Below are positions 5,672-6,658 of a DNA stretch of 6,658 bases, one piece after another (positions within the stretch are counted from its first letter, which is position 1; the number at the start of each line of letters is the position of its first letter). Under the pieces are notes generated by a model that searched no databases, was not told where the DNA came from, and saw only the letters and a list, made by a program, of their open reading frames with translations. The DNA is taken from contig JBBRTW010000410.1 in assembly GCA_038244055.1 (NCBI GenBank), positions 1-6,658 on the forward strand. Reading direction: 5' to 3'. The translations under genes were made by a program, and so were the position numbers. This stretch comes from DASPKW01 sp038244055 (GTDB lineage: Bacteria > Planctomycetota > Phycisphaerae > Tepidisphaerales > Tepidisphaeraceae).

Positions 5672-5677
5672 CTTCCT

Positions 5678-5829
5678 CTTCCCCGGCGCGGATGTTCCGC
5701 GCTGTGGGCTCACCAACCTCTGGTTACGGACCGCCGGCGTAGCGTGGACACCGGCGTTCTTACTTCAAACGGACCACGCTGCAACATAAGGACAGGGCAC
5801 GCCTGACCGCGCCGCCCCCAACAGCACGT
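5678..5829 (+). promoter_or_regulatory. Structured 5' leader of the S1 gene
   Basis: The inferred leader of about 150 nt holds a hairpin with GCGCGGA (5686-5692) pairing TCCGCGC (5696-5702) around TGT. A second has CGCCGGCG (5732-5739) against CACCGGCG (5749-5756), 7 of 8 bp. An alternative pairing joins GCGTGG (5742-5747) to CCACGC (5774-5779). No Shine-Dalgarno lies near the ATG. E. coli S1 represses its own mRNA through a structured, SD-poor leader; a similar arrangement here is inference. No coding sequence is apparent. Confidence 0.35.
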
Positions 5830-6658
5830 ATGGTCGATTACAATCTCATCAACTCGCTCGGCAACATGGACGACGATGTCGATTCCGCCGTTGCCACCGC
5901 ACTTGGCTTCGATCCGTCGCAGGACCTCGAGAGGTTCGTCGGCAAGGAAGAAGCCCAGGACCTCACGCCCGGAAACATCATCAAGGGCAAGGTCTCCCAG
6001 AAGAACGGCAACGATTTCATCGTCGAACTTGGCCTGAAGTCCGAGGGCATCCTCGAGGCCGGCGAATTCGACGATCCCACCACCGTCAAGATCGGCGATG
6101 TGGTCCAGGTCTTCCTCGAAGACGTCGAAGGCGACACCGGCCAGGTGCGCATCTCCAAGCGCAAGGCCGACCGCATCATCAACTGGGAACAGATCATGTC
6201 CTCCAAGAAGGAGGGCGACCCGGTTTCCGGCAAGGTCACCAAGAAAATCAAGGGCGGATTGCTCGTCGACATCGGCGTGCCCGTCTTCCTCCCCGCCTCG
6301 CAGGTGGACATCCGCCGTCCGGGCGAAATCTCCGACTGGATCGGCCGCTCCATCGATGCGGTCATCCTCAAGATCGATGAAGAGCGCCGCAACATCGTCA
6401 TCTCCCGCCGCAAGCTCATCGAGCAGCAGCGCGACATGCTCAAGAAAAAGACGATGGAAGAGCTTCAAATCGGCTCGATCATCAAGGGCACCGTCAAGAA
6501 CATCGCCGACTTCGGCGCGTTCATCGACCTCGGCGGCATCGACGGCCTGCTGCACATCACCGACATGTCCTGGGGCCGCATCAACCACCCCAGCGACATG
6601 GTCCGCATCGACGACCAGATCGAGGTCATGGTCCTTCACGTCGACAAGGACCGCGAGA
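5830..6658 (+). CDS. rpsA: 30S ribosomal protein S1, N-terminal half (runs off right edge)
   Basis: The first 276 residues are present. An acidic leader (NMDDDVDSAVATALGF and following, about 1-45) precedes S1/OB-fold domains at about 46-118 (GNIIKGKV...VELGLKSEG), 129-203 (GDPVSGKV...VDIGVPVFLPAS) and 214 onward (GSIIKGTV...DFGAFIDLGGIDGLLHITDMSW). The third domain's DMSWGRINHPSDM closely matches E. coli S1 DMAWKRVKHPSEI, which separates it from other S1-domain proteins. S1 binds mRNA on the 30S subunit and helps initiation on structured or SD-poor messages. That fits this window, where most starts lack an SD. Bacterial S1 is usually about 400-600 residues, so roughly half is missing. The ATG at 5830 is the only plausible start; no in-frame ATG or GTG lies close upstream. 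Codon use is ordinary for the window. Confidence 0.93.
   Translation, partial: MVDYNLINSLGNMDDDVDSAVATALGFDPSQDLERFVGKEEAQDLTPGNIIKGKVSQKNGNDFIVELGLKSEGILEAGEFDDPTTVKIGDVVQVFLEDVEGDTGQVRISKRKADRIINWEQIMSSKKEGDPVSGKVTKKIKGGLLVDIGVPVFLPASQVDIRRPGEISDWIGRSIDAVILKIDEERRNIVISRRKLIEQQRDMLKKKTMEELQIGSIIKGTVKNIADFGAFIDLGGIDGLLHITDMSWGRINHPSDMVRIDDQIEVMVLHVDKDRE

Noticed and set aside
5710..6639. A 309-codon open frame on the minus strand
   Set aside because: It mirrors the S1 gene; the product is Asp/Val-rich without recognisable motifs, whereas the plus strand clearly encodes S1 domains.

Overview
The window is high-GC bacterial DNA that looks planctomycetal, most likely Phycisphaerae-like. The reasons are a secreted multi-haem cytochrome with an embedded PA14-like domain, a Tat-exported PQQ-type propeller with the DWPEFRG start typical of planctomycete proteins, a small two-helix membrane protein ending in a CPSC/CPEC zinc ribbon, and weak or absent Shine-Dalgarno sites for most genes. 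The lineage is inferred from family character, not from a marker gene.

Left part (1-2239): the minus strand carries the first 628 residues of a five-CXXCH cytochrome c protein whose 3' end lies outside the window. The 355 bp upstream of it hold two repeat-like elements. One is a period-9 'GAAAGACAC' tract. The other is a strongly inverted-repeat block that can form two mutually exclusive hairpins.

Middle part (2240-4633): the plus strand carries, divergently from the cytochrome, an exported beta-propeller protein and then the two-helix zinc-ribbon protein. Downstream lies what appears to be the decayed N-terminus of a second copy of that membrane protein. It keeps the -10-like hexamer and its spacing but has lost the start codon, the second helix and the zinc ribbon.

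Right part (4634-6658): a NagB/RpiA-fold sugar-phosphate isomerase-like protein, with the only clean Shine-Dalgarno in the window, lacks the aspartate equivalent to E. coli NagB Asp141. It is followed by a good sigma-70-type promoter, a structured leader of about 150 nt, and the first 276 codons of ribosomal protein S1, which run off the right edge.

The genes do not form an obvious single pathway. The divergent cytochrome and propeller pair could share a periplasmic redox context, but that is weak inference. I do not see a defence system, CRISPR array, mobile-element transposase or other clear new system. The best leads are the competing-hairpin intergenic element, the truncated paralogue joined in frame to the NagB-like gene, and the altered NagB active site.
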